Made by a program: the position numbers and the translations under genes
Notes under the pieces: generated by a model
What the model was told of the DNA's origin: nothing
The model's database searches: none
The model's input: only the letters and a program-made list of their open reading frames with translations
Shown: positions 1 through 7,225 of the stretch, piece by piece
How positions within the stretch are numbered: position 1 is the stretch's first letter
Layout: every line of letters starts with the position of its first letter
Origin: Nanobdellota archaeon
GTDB lineage: Archaea; Nanobdellota; Nanobdellia; Woesearchaeales; GW2011-AR9
Reading direction: 5' to 3'
Assembly: GCA_018812355.1 (NCBI GenBank)
Contig: JAHJDQ010000060.1
Span: forward strand, 1-9,728
DNA: 9,728 nucleotides

Positions 1-3000
1 AAAGTCAATTCTGCTGTTGTTTCATTTTCGTCTGATTCTGTTACTCCGTTTTCTTCCAATGCTGAATCTTCTGTTGTTTCATTTTCTTCTAATGCTTCTG
101 TTGTTTCTGGTTCCTCAACAACTTCTTCAGGTAAGAAATAAGCTTTATTCTCTTGCTGACAGTCAAAGTCTACTTTCCAGACTTGAATTTTACCCCCGGT
201 AATTTGTTGTGATTCATCGAATTTAGAGAAACATTCTAGTCCATGTCCATTAAAGAAAAATAATTGTGTAAAAATACTTTTAGCTTGTAATGGATGAGTC
301 ATCATAATTTGATTTGTTTCGGGTAATAACACAACTGATACACCAATCTGATTTTCAGTAAATTGTTTTTCTTCAATCCCTTCTTCAGTAGCATAAACAA
401 AACTGTTTGGGTGATAAATTTTATCTTCACCTGGGATACTAACATTCATTTCTTTCAAATCAATAATCATTTTAGCATTACCATTACCCATATTAACAAG
501 ACATTCTAAAGTATTGCCGACAGTATCACAGCCAGTTGTGCCTTGATAGCCCGGCCAGGTAGAAATCCACTGATCAGCTCCTGTGTTGATAATTTCGTAA
601 TATAAACTGTCGGCTTGTTCTTCGCTCAGATTAAATTGGTCAATCAAAATTTGCTTTCCATTTACTTTATTTTTGGTAACGGCCTGGTGCATCGCTGCTC
701 TTTCAAAATCCCAGCTACCGAAATGGCCCCAAACGCCGGCTTTACCAATCATATCTTCTGAGGTAATGTAAAATTGGTCAATTAAGTCTTCACAATAAGT
801 AATTTTAATAATTTCGGCGATTTGTTCATTAGTTAAGCCTTCTTCTTTAAGTAACCTGATCGCTGCGGCTTTATCATTTAAGACCATCATTGCATTTAAA
901 ACCTCAACTGCTTTAATAGTATCTCCCTCAAAGAACTCTTCCAGCAGATGTGGCGGTTTTTGCTGTCCACAATTAAGCATTCTCAATAAGCCGACGGAAA
1001 CTTGTTCATCTGATGTTAAAAGACTTTTTCCGACCCAATGAATTCTTTCGCCTTGGTTAGCGCCGTCAAAAGTAACACGTCGTTCACTGATAGCATAGAA
1101 CCAATGGCCGAAGTCCCACCAAGAAGTAATAATTGCATCAGTAGTATTATCTTTAATTTTAGTTAAAGAATTATACCAAGCATCATTCATGCTCGGAATT
1201 TCTTGTTTCGCGGTGGCTTGAGCGTCTTTAATAGGAGCGATTAAGAGTAAACAGAGTAATAACATTAATATTATTTTAGAAATGTTTTTATCAATTTTAA
1301 TAGCCTGAGAGAGCCACTTGCTGAGATAATTGTAAACTATTCCTATACCCACACCGAAAGCAAGAGCAAAAGCAGGGACCATTAAAATAGCAAATCTTAA
1401 GCCTTTAGTGAATCCATAAGCTGTAGCAGCAATCCAAACGATTAAAAGTATGGCATATTTAGTATCAATTTGTTTTTCTTCTTTAAGATAAGCAATTTTT
1501 ATTAATCCAATAATTATTGGTAAACTAACAATTACAATAAAAGTTAGTGGGTTATTTAATTTGCTTCTGAGGGAAATAATGATTAGGTAATAAATTGCTG
1601 ATCCAATCAAATAATAAATATTTTTCGCATCGCCAGTTTTTTTATTAAATAATAATAAGGAAATACCTACCAAAGCAATCCAGAAGAGTAAATTGCCGCC
1701 CATCTGGCCGATGATTCCGCTTAAGTTGATTGTGTTAAATTCAGCAACAGTAGTAAGAACATTTGGCCAAATTTTTGTAACAGCAACATCTTTGATTGCT
1801 GCGGTTTTGAAAGGAGCTGTGAAAATGAATTTAAAACGGTTTATTCCTGAAAATAAAGAAACAAATAAAGCTGAGGAAAAGAAAAAAGTTAGGCCGACGA
1901 TAAAAGTATTTTTTATTTGTTTAATTTTAAAGTAACTAATGATATTAAATTTGTGGCTTTTAAAATTTAGGATTAAATGGTAAAGGAAGTAAATAGCAAT
2001 GGTTGCGAAAACAAACCCTAAAATATACCAATAACCTAACCAAGCAATAGAATATAAACCACTAAAAAATCCACCGAGACTGCCATAAATAATTTTTTTC
2101 TGAGTAGTTTTGGCTTCAAATGCTTCGACGAACATCCAGGTAATGAATAATGGGAAAAGGATGTTGTAAGGATCAGTATCAGAAAAACCTGCTGGAGTTC
2201 TTCCTAATAAAGCTGTGTTAATGGCAACAATCATCGCCGCAAAAAACCCTCCAAGGTTTCCACCAATTTTTCGACCTACAAAAAAAGCTGGGATTAAAGA
2301 TAAACCAATTATGATTACTGGAAGTAAGAAAAAGGCACCCATTAGGGAGATATCCTTATTGAAGAAATTAAGAAACTTGTATAGCCAGGCACCAAAAAGA
2401 GAATTTAAAGGAATATTGGTGATGCCTCTTCCCTCTCGGCCATTTCTTAAACTGAAAATTCTTTCTCCTGCTTCGTTATAACTATCACCAAGTTGACCAT
2501 ATTCAAGATAATTACGCGCTTCTGAGAACCAATACCAAGGATCAATCGCGAGAAGATAAGTTTGTCCATTATCATCTTGTAATCTTGCTTTAAATTGTTG
2601 TGATGTTCCTGCTAATTGTTGTTGGACCATCTCTTTATTTTCTTCGAGAAATTTTTGAAATTCTTTACTAATAAGAACATCTTTGTTTTGCTGCGGTAAA
2701 TTAGGATATTGTTGGTTGATTTCGTTAGCAATTTGGTTTTGATAATAACCATAAACTTGATTTTCGGCCCAGTCATCGGTAACTGGCAGGGAAGCTGGTG
2801 CCATTCGAAAGTAAGTGGAGAAGATTAAAGGGATTAGGATTAAGAATAGAGGGATGAGCCATTTAGCGTTCTTTTTGGCAAAAGTGGTTACTTGTTTTAA
2901 ATCTAAAGAGACTTCATCATCACTAGTCGGTTGAGATTCTGTTTTCTTTTTATCTTTCTTAAAGATATTTTTAATTGAAGAAAAATCAAGTGAAATTGAT

Positions 3001-3404
3001 TCTTCTTCGTTCTCTTTACTTTGATAATCTGATTTGTGAGTAATTGGTTCTTCATCTTTTTTGTGTTCATGGTGAATGTTTTTTTTGTGATGGTGTTCTG
3101 GTTTCTTTTCTTTTGGTTTAGATTTAAATCTCTTGAAGAATTTTTTAAAATCAATGGAAATCTCTTCATCATCTTTTTCTTCAACAAAAATATCTTTTTT
3201 TTCTTGGTGATGTTCCTCTTTATGTTCAGGTTTTTTTCCTTGATGAATCATAACTGGTTCGCGATGATCGGTTTCATGATGATGAGGTTTTTCTTGATAA
3301 AGTTCTGCTTCTGATTCTTTCTCTAAACTCTGATCTAAATGAGAATTAAGCTCTTCTTTTTCTGGAGAATATCCTTTATTTTCTCTTTTTAGCTCTTCTT
3401 CCAA
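1..3404 (-). CDS. aglB: Oligosaccharyltransferase STT3/AglB, C-terminus beyond window
   Basis: Catalytic subunit of archaeal N-glycosylation: transfers a lipid-linked oligosaccharide to Asn of N-x-S/T sequons on the outer face of the membrane. The frame is open for 1134 codons and leaves the window, so no stop is seen. Visible, counting from the TTG at 3404: charged cytosolic region 1-178; first membrane segment about 179-200; IDPWYW with the loop-1 Asp at 288; FSDTDPYN, the DxD-type metal site, Asp409/Asp411; TTVAE (551-555), matching the TIxE/SVSE motif of external loop 5; several membrane helices; WWDFGHW (762-768), the sequon-binding signature; then an external C-terminal domain. I could not place the DK/MI motif confidently. 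It follows aclA by 49 nt on the same strand, so is probably co-transcribed. The start is uncertain: TTG has a GGGGTG site 6 nt ahead, but the frame stays open to an ATG at 3476 that would overlap aclA. The N-terminal extension and acidic Thr-rich tail are unusual. Confidence 0.93.
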   Translation of the reverse strand, partial: MEEELKRENKGYSPEKEELNSHLDQSLEKESEAELYQEKPHHHETDHREPVMIHQGKKPEHKEEHHQEKKDIFVEEKDDEEISIDFKKFFKRFKSKPKEKKPEHHHKKNIHHEHKKDEEPITHKSDYQSKENEEESISLDFSSIKNIFKKDKKKTESQPTSDDEVSLDLKQVTTFAKKNAKWLIPLFLILIPLIFSTYFRMAPASLPVTDDWAENQVYGYYQNQIANEINQQYPNLPQQNKDVLISKEFQKFLEENKEMVQQQLAGTSQQFKARLQDDNGQTYLLAIDPWYWFSEARNYLEYGQLGDSYNEAGERIFSLRNGREGRGITNIPLNSLFGAWLYKFLNFFNKDISLMGAFFLLPVIIIGLSLIPAFFVGRKIGGNLGGFFAAMIVAINTALLGRTPAGFSDTDPYNILFPLFITWMFVEAFEAKTTQKKIIYGSLGGFFSGLYSIAWLGYWYILGFVFATIAIYFLYHLILNFKSHKFNIISYFKIKQIKNTFIVGLTFFFSSALFVSLFSGINRFKFIFTAPFKTAAIKDVAVTKIWPNVLTTVAEFNTINLSGIIGQMGGNLLFWIALVGISLLLFNKKTGDAKNIYYLIGSAIYYLIIISLRSKLNNPLTFIVIVSLPIIIGLIKIAYLKEEKQIDTKYAILLIVWIAATAYGFTKGLRFAILMVPAFALAFGVGIGIVYNYLSKWLSQAIKIDKNISKIILMLLLCLLLIAPIKDAQATAKQEIPSMNDAWYNSLTKIKDNTTDAIITSWWDFGHWFYAISERRVTFDGANQGERIHWVGKSLLTSDEQVSVGLLRMLNCGQQKPPHLLEEFFEGDTIKAVEVLNAMMVLNDKAAAIRLLKEEGLTNEQIAEIIKITYCEDLIDQFYITSEDMIGKAGVWGHFGSWDFERAAMHQAVTKNKVNGKQILIDQFNLSEEQADSLYYEIINTGADQWISTWPGYQGTTGCDTVGNTLECLVNMGNGNAKMIIDLKEMNVSIPGEDKIYHPNSFVYATEEGIEEKQFTENQIGVSVVLLPETNQIMMTHPLQAKSIFTQLFFFNGHGLECFSKFDESQQITGGKIQVWKVDFDCQQENKAYFLPEEVVEEPETTEALEENETTEDSALEENGVTESDENETTAELT

Positions 3405-3410
3405 GTAAAA

Positions 3411-3416
3411 CACCCC
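3411..3416 (-). promoter_or_regulatory. Ribosome binding site for aglB/stt3 (supports TTG start)
   Basis: Reads GGGGTG on the minus strand, complementary (with one G-U pair) to the archaeal 16S anti-Shine-Dalgarno, 6 nt before the TTG at 3404. It is the main reason for preferring TTG over the upstream in-frame ATG at 3476, which has no comparable site and would add about 24 residues that look non-coding. Confidence 0.45.
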
Positions 3417-3453
3417 ATTCAGCTTTGAAATTGTGATGGCTTTATAAAATTTG

Positions 3454-5289
3454 TTAGTCTGTATATAATATATCATCCGTCGGATGACGGTACATTCTTT
3501 CTCCTAAACGTTTTTGATCGAGAATGTGGCCAATGAAACCAATACTTCTCGCTAAAGCGAAGAGTCCATTTAAATAGCCGATGTTAATGATTTGGTCGAT
3601 CTCTTCTGTGGTAAATAAATTGGAACTGTCTAAAGCATCTAAGAATAATACTCCTAAACAACCGTCAACGTTTAAAATTAAGTTTTCTGCTTTCTCTAAT
3701 GTGATTTTTTCTACCTCCAACGCATAATTTAAGTAATTCGTAGTGGGAAAGTTTTCTTGAGCATATCCTTTTAATAATTTGACTCTTTTATCAGGATTAG
3801 ATTTAGATTTTACTCGATGTCCGATGCCCGGAATGTAGATATTCTTATTTTTCATTTCTTGGACGAATTCTATAGGAGTTTTATTATCAGCAGCTTCTTT
3901 AAAATAACGGCTGGCATCATCGATTGCTCCACCAAACTTAGGGCCGATTGTTAATAGTCCGCTGCATAAAGAAGAAATTATATCTTTACCTGCTCTCGCG
4001 GCAACGATCGAGTTATGTGCTCCGGAAACAGCCGGACCGTGATCAGCGGTAAGCATGATTGCTGTTTCTAAGAATTTAGTGAAGTAAGCAGGTAGTTGTT
4101 TCTTGAACCATAGTAAACCGAGAACATCGCCGATGCTTTTGTTTTCTTGGATGATTTTACTTATGGGGATGTTGTTATAGGTTAATTCATCTCCTTTTTC
4201 ATTGGAAATTGTATTAGTAAAATGAGTAGCTTTTCTTTGTTCATTTATTTTTGGAATTTCTTCATTCATTTCTTGATTTCTAAACTGAACTGTATCTTTA
4301 AAGTTACCGGATTCTTCCGGTAGCCCAAAAAAAACTTTGTTTTTTTCGTGTGTTTGTTGGATTGTTGTTTCTAATTCTTCGAATGAATTAGGAACGATAA
4401 TTCCTGCTTCCCTTAAAGCTTGATTTTTTGCTTGGGCACTCTCTGCTTCTTTTCCAGCTTTGGCTCCAGCATGGCCGAATTGTACTTCAAAAGGAAACAA
4501 CTTAGCGCAGGTTCCGGAACACCAGATGATTAATGGTTTAGTGATTATGTTTTCTTTTTTCGCTTGGATAATATCATATTCTGCTCTTCCGCCCAGTTCG
4601 CTCATCGCGATGATTAGTTTAATGTTAGGGTTAATTTCAAATCTTAAAATGTGATCTAACAAAGTTGAGCCGGGAAAGACATCTCCGCCAATAGCAATCC
4701 CTTCATGAATTCCATCAGTTGTTCGCGCGATAATGTTAAAGAATTCGTTCATTAAGCCACCTGACTTAGAAACTAAGCCGACAGAACCAGGACGATAGAG
4801 TTTTGCTCTGATAATATTTTTATTAGTGCCACCAGCATGACCAATTCTAAACTTTCCAGCAATGATTCCTCCGACAGTTGAGGGGCCGATGATTGTTTTG
4901 TGATGTTTTTTGGCTAAAGCGATTAATTGTTTAGTTTGCCGTTCCGGAATTCCCTCAGCAACAATGGTAATTGTTTTGATAGTTTTTGTTTCGAGTGCTT
5001 GTTTTGATGATAAGTATGCTGATCTAAAAGAAGCGAAATTGATTAGTGAGTCTGTTGTAGGATGTTTTGTGGTTGCTTCTTTAATTGTGGGATAGATTGG
5101 GATTAAGATTTCTGTATTACCGAAAAAGAATTTCTGAAAACCTTTTCTTCCAGGGTGGATTATGGCAGAGATGCTCGGAGTAGTTCTTTTAGAAAGAAAG
5201 TCGAAGTCAAGCATGCTTTGGATTGGTTTTTCTTTTAGGTTATAGAAAAAAGTTTGCGAGTTCTTGTTGAATAATTGGTAGTTTTCCAT
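3454..5289 (-). CDS. aclA: ATP-citrate lyase large subunit (CoA ligase plus citrate synthase domain)
   Basis: 611-aa subunit that, with the ATP-grasp subunit encoded just upstream, cleaves citrate with CoA and ATP into acetyl-CoA, oxaloacetate, ADP and phosphate in the cytosol. It aligns by eye along its length with the second half of human ACLY and is the usual size for bacterial AclA (about 608 aa). The N-terminal half is a succinyl-CoA-synthetase alpha-like CoA-binding/ligase module containing KSGGLMNE (175-182) and the phosphohistidine motif FGHAGA with His273 (human His760). The C-terminal citrate synthase-like lyase module shows TADHGPAVSGAH with His417, GIGHRVKS with His491 and NVDG with Asp542, so all expected catalytic residues are present. 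The chosen ATG lies 1 nt after the aclB stop; an upstream in-frame ATG at 5352 would overlap aclB by about 60 nt and add 21 residues unlike the family. Symbol follows the Chlorobium convention; the plant name for this chain is ACLB. Confidence 0.96.
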   Translation of the reverse strand: MENYQLFNKNSQTFFYNLKEKPIQSMLDFDFLSKRTTPSISAIIHPGRKGFQKFFFGNTEILIPIYPTIKEATTKHPTTDSLINFASFRSAYLSSKQALETKTIKTITIVAEGIPERQTKQLIALAKKHHKTIIGPSTVGGIIAGKFRIGHAGGTNKNIIRAKLYRPGSVGLVSKSGGLMNEFFNIIARTTDGIHEGIAIGGDVFPGSTLLDHILRFEINPNIKLIIAMSELGGRAEYDIIQAKKENIITKPLIIWCSGTCAKLFPFEVQFGHAGAKAGKEAESAQAKNQALREAGIIVPNSFEELETTIQQTHEKNKVFFGLPEESGNFKDTVQFRNQEMNEEIPKINEQRKATHFTNTISNEKGDELTYNNIPISKIIQENKSIGDVLGLLWFKKQLPAYFTKFLETAIMLTADHGPAVSGAHNSIVAARAGKDIISSLCSGLLTIGPKFGGAIDDASRYFKEAADNKTPIEFVQEMKNKNIYIPGIGHRVKSKSNPDKRVKLLKGYAQENFPTTNYLNYALEVEKITLEKAENLILNVDGCLGVLFLDALDSSNLFTTEEIDQIINIGYLNGLFALARSIGFIGHILDQKRLGERMYRHPTDDILYTD

Positions 5290-5290
5290 T

Positions 5291-6469
5291 TTAAAGATAT
5301 TCTTGGGCGATTTTGATGATTTCGGGCATGGAAGTTTCTGGACCATGGACATGCATTTTTAATCCTAATTGTGTTCCTGTTTGTTTGATTAATGCTAAGC
5401 CGGCTTCTTCCTGTGGTCCGCCTCTTCTGATGAAAATGGTAATATGTTGTAGTTTATCGGCGTATTCTTCTAGTGCTTTAATGATGCCAGTAAAAGAGTT
5501 TTTGATATTGGTAAAGTTCGCAATTCCGCCGACGATGAAAAGTATTTTACCGTTGTTTTTAATCATTAGTTCTAAGATTGCTTTAGCGTAGAGGTAGGAT
5601 TCTACTGTAGTTGGATTACCACTTGCTTCACCATAGTTAGCAATTTGATTGCCTTGATTGAGATTGGCAATCATGTCTAAGTAAATAATGCTTGCTCCAC
5701 CTCCTCCAAGAATGTTCCAGATTTTTCCTTGTGGATTAAGGATGGTTAGTTTTAAAGAAGCACCGCTGTTTTGATCTAATGTTTGGATTAATTTTTCTTC
5801 AGGAAATTGTTTTTTGCCGAATTCTGGGGGAAAATGTAGTTTTGCGGCGCAAGAATCTAAATGGGCGACGGTGTCTAATAAATGAATTTGATTATCTTTA
5901 ATCGTAAAAGGGTTGATTTCTAAATAAGTGAAGTCAAAATTAAGGAAGACTTGGTAAATTTCTTTGATGAATTTTTTAATTATTTCGTTATTGGTAAAAG
6001 TAATTTCTAAATCATAAATATCAATAAGTGTTGGTACTTCTAAGGTCTTTACTTGCTCCCAATTTTCTTCGATCTCAATGCCACCTTCTTCTGAGAAGTA
6101 AATAAGATCATGTTCTCGTTCTGATTTGAAAGCTAAATAGTATTCTTGTTGATGTTCGACGAAAGGTTCGATTAAGAAGTGGGTTAATCTATCAGTAGCT
6201 TTGCCGATAGTTACTTCTTTGTTCATATGTTCTTGGATGAATTGTTTTACTTCTTCGTAATTAGCGTTGATCAGAACTAAATTGTGTTTTTTTCGTTTAC
6301 CGAAGAGTTGGTCCGGTTTGACGACTAGTTTTTGACTGAGGAAAGGGTGTTCTTGGGGGATGGTTTCTAGGTTTGTTGTTTGATTTACTAAAACTGCTTG
6401 GTACTCTGTTTTTAATTGTTGATGAAGTATCTTTTTGGCATCATACTCTCTAATCTTCTTTCTGGACAT
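5291..6469 (-). CDS. aclB: ATP-citrate lyase small subunit (ATP-grasp, citryl-CoA synthetase part)
   Basis: 392-aa ATP-grasp subunit of ATP-citrate lyase; binds ATP and citrate and phosphorylates the active-site His of the partner subunit on the way to citryl-CoA. It resembles the first 420 residues of human ACLY: LVVKPDQL (48-55), VTIGKAT (86-92), FLIEPFV (98-104), TYLEINPF (181-188, ATP-grasp metal site region), SGASLKLT and NPQGKIW (235-251), GGGGAS (255-260), NYGEASGNPT (278-287) and IFIRRGGP (345-352). Length matches bacterial AclB (about 398 aa). It is first in the likely aclB-aclA-aglB unit, with a TATA box about 28 nt ahead of the ATG and no Shine-Dalgarno, which suggests a leaderless transcript. 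Name follows the Chlorobium convention; plants call this chain ACLA. Confidence 0.95.
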   Translation of the reverse strand: MSRKKIREYDAKKILHQQLKTEYQAVLVNQTTNLETIPQEHPFLSQKLVVKPDQLFGKRKKHNLVLINANYEEVKQFIQEHMNKEVTIGKATDRLTHFLIEPFVEHQQEYYLAFKSEREHDLIYFSEEGGIEIEENWEQVKTLEVPTLIDIYDLEITFTNNEIIKKFIKEIYQVFLNFDFTYLEINPFTIKDNQIHLLDTVAHLDSCAAKLHFPPEFGKKQFPEEKLIQTLDQNSGASLKLTILNPQGKIWNILGGGGASIIYLDMIANLNQGNQIANYGEASGNPTTVESYLYAKAILELMIKNNGKILFIVGGIANFTNIKNSFTGIIKALEEYADKLQHITIFIRRGGPQEEAGLALIKQTGTQLGLKMHVHGPETSMPEIIKIAQEYL

Positions 6470-6490
6470 TAACTCTTTTTGGATAGAGCT

Positions 6491-6502
6491 ATTTTATATA
6501 TA
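6491..6502 (-). promoter_or_regulatory. TATA box of the aclB-aclA-aglB operon (possibly bidirectional)
   Basis: Minus strand reads TATATATAAAAT, centred about 28 nt upstream of the aclB ATG, so transcription should begin within a few bases of the start codon. The AT core is nearly symmetric and could also serve plus-strand transcription starting near 6525. The BRE position (CCAGAA on the minus strand) is only a weak match. Confidence 0.6.
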
Positions 6503-6564
6503 TTCTGGAAAAAGAGTCGTTTAAAGAGAGAGTTATGTATAATTAGGGGAGGTGGGTGGGAAGA

Positions 6565-6642
6565 ATGTATTTAAAGAAACGAAAAAAATCCAACATTTTT
6601 ATGAACAAAGTGAATAAAAATAATAAGTTGGATTTTGCCTGA
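6565..6642 (+). CDS. Candidate 25-aa basic microprotein or leader peptide
   Basis: Short frame from ATG to TGA encoding a Lys/Asn-rich peptide (starts MYLKKRKK, ends NNKLDFA). What makes it notable is the perfect GGAGGTG Shine-Dalgarno at 6548-6554, 10 nt ahead of the ATG. The inner hairpin (6585-6636) lies within its codons, so translation and folding would compete. It could be a microprotein, a leader peptide or accidental; no homolog is known to me. Confidence 0.25.
   Translation: MYLKKRKKSNIFMNKVNKNNKLDFA
6585..6636. repeat. Inverted repeat forming an 18-bp hairpin
   Basis: AAAATCCAACATTTTTAT (6585-6602) pairs with ATAAAAAT (6614-6621) and GTTGGATTTT (6627-6636), leaving a 5-nt bulge (6622-6626) and an 11-nt loop. 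All 18 pairs are Watson-Crick. It could be an RNA stem on either strand or a protein-binding site between the divergent genes. Confidence 0.7.
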
Positions 6643-6676
6643 AATTCTGCTCTGGCATAACTCTCCTTCCGTTAAA

Positions 6677-6686
6677 TTTTAATATT
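6677..6686 (+). promoter_or_regulatory. TATA-like box of MBF1
   Basis: TTTTAATATT, centred about 26 nt ahead of the MBF1 ATG at 6708. There is no Shine-Dalgarno before that ATG (only a T-run), so a leaderless mRNA is expected. The match to a consensus archaeal TATA box is moderate. Confidence 0.45.
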
Positions 6687-6707
6687 AGCTAGTTTATTAT
6701 CTTTTTT

Positions 6708-7166
6708 ATGCCTTTATGTGAGATGTGTGGAAAGGATGAAAGGTTAGTTCTGGCAGAGATAGAAGGTGGAGAGTTAAATGTTTGTTCGAACTGTGTTAAG
6801 TATGGCACGGTCAAGAAGAAAGTAGAGCTGAAACAGTTTAGAAGCGGATTTCAGCAGAGACCTACTCCCGATCGACCGCAATATAAGATAGTAAGTAATT
6901 ATGCTGTTTTGATTAGAGGGTCGAGAGAAAAAAAAGGGATGAAACAGGAAGAGTTTGCTAAATTCTTAAATGAACGGGAAAGTATTGTCTCCAAATGGGA
7001 GCAAGGTCATTTAATTCCCAGAATTGATGTGGCTCGGCGGATTGGTAAGATCTTAGGGATTAATTTAGTGGAGCTTGAGACTGAGGGAGAAAAGGTTGAG
7101 GTTAAGAAGGGCAAATCAAACGAGTTTACTTTAGGAGATTTTGTGAAGATGAGGAAAAGGAAGTGA
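6708..7166 (+). CDS. mbf1: Archaeal multiprotein bridging factor 1 (zinc ribbon plus HTH)
   Basis: 152-aa archaeal MBF1-type protein. MBF1 in eukaryotes bridges activators and TBP; archaeal members have been linked to the ribosome and translation. The N-terminal zinc ribbon is C4-x2-C7-x18-C26-x2-C29. After a basic linker, a Cro/XRE-type helix-turn-helix spans about 65-122, with the family pattern KGMKQEEFA, SIVSKWEQG and the following helix RRIGKILGI. The C-terminus ends EFTLGDFVKMRKRK. Length is normal for the archaeal family. Its last codons (7122-7148) are exactly repeated downstream at 7888-7914, so the 3' end has been copied or was the site of an insertion. Monocistronic by position, divergent from the ATP-citrate lyase operon. 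Confidence 0.93.
   Translation: MPLCEMCGKDERLVLAEIEGGELNVCSNCVKYGTVKKKVELKQFRSGFQQRPTPDRPQYKIVSNYAVLIRGSREKKGMKQEEFAKFLNERESIVSKWEQGHLIPRIDVARRIGKILGINLVELETEGEKVEVKKGKSNEFTLGDFVKMRKRK
7122..7148 (+). repeat. 27-bp direct repeat, left copy (inside MBF1 3' end)
   Basis: Identical over all 27 bases to 7888-7914; similarity continues with mismatches for another 18 or so bases (about 12 of 18). This copy encodes EFTLGDFVK of MBF1. The two copies bracket the 77-aa/116-aa gene module. Confidence 0.97.
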
Positions 7167-7178
7167 TTTTAATTTTTG
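7167..7178 (+). terminator. T-rich probable terminator after MBF1
   Basis: TTTTAATTTTTG directly follows the MBF1 stop. Archaeal RNA polymerase terminates at T-runs without needing a hairpin. A new promoter starts within 25 nt, consistent with the transcript ending here. Confidence 0.4.
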
Positions 7179-7191
7179 TGTTAAAAATAAC

Positions 7192-7207
7192 CGAAAGATT
7201 TATAATA
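7192..7207 (+). promoter_or_regulatory. BRE/TATA promoter of the 77-aa/116-aa gene pair
   Basis: CGAAAG followed by TTTATAATA is a close match to an archaeal BRE plus TATA box. Transcription should start around 7228-7233, giving a 5' leader of about 55 nt before the ATG at 7287, unlike the leaderless neighbours. Confidence 0.65.
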
Positions 7208-7225
7208 AATAAAATATAACAGTTA

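Larger units (their letters stand above)
6528..6665 (+). ncRNA. Candidate structured small RNA between aclB and MBF1
   Basis: The ends form a perfect 10-bp inverted repeat, GAGAGTTATG (6528-6537) with CATAACTCTC (6656-6665). Inside sits a second strong hairpin (6585-6636), so the segment folds as a nested structure of about 138 nt. A TATA-like core at 6491-6502 lies at the correct distance for a plus-strand start near 6525, and an AT/T-rich stretch follows at 6671-6680. It carries a G-rich tract that stands out in AT-rich DNA. It does not look like tRNA, 5S rRNA, SRP RNA or RNase P RNA by their conserved motifs. The same stretch could instead be a short mRNA for the 25-codon ORF at 6565. Inferred from symmetry only. 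Confidence 0.3.

Noticed and set aside
1693..2481. Plus-strand open frames inside the STT3 gene
   Set aside because: They lie antisense to the conserved membrane region and DxD motif of STT3 and show no recognisable protein features.
2903..3314. Open frames on both strands over the STT3 N-terminal region (Lys/Asn-rich and Phe-rich)
   Set aside because: They are other-frame readings of the low-complexity charged extension; the STT3 frame is continuous through it to the membrane domain.
5290..5352. Longer aclA start at 5352, adding 21 residues
   Set aside because: It overlaps the aclB coding end by about 60 nt, the added residues do not resemble the family, and the ATG at 5289 gives the normal length and tight 1-nt spacing.
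4460..5591. Plus-strand frames antisense to aclA and aclB
   Set aside because: They mirror highly conserved enzyme motifs on the minus strand and have no promoter or ribosome binding site of their own.
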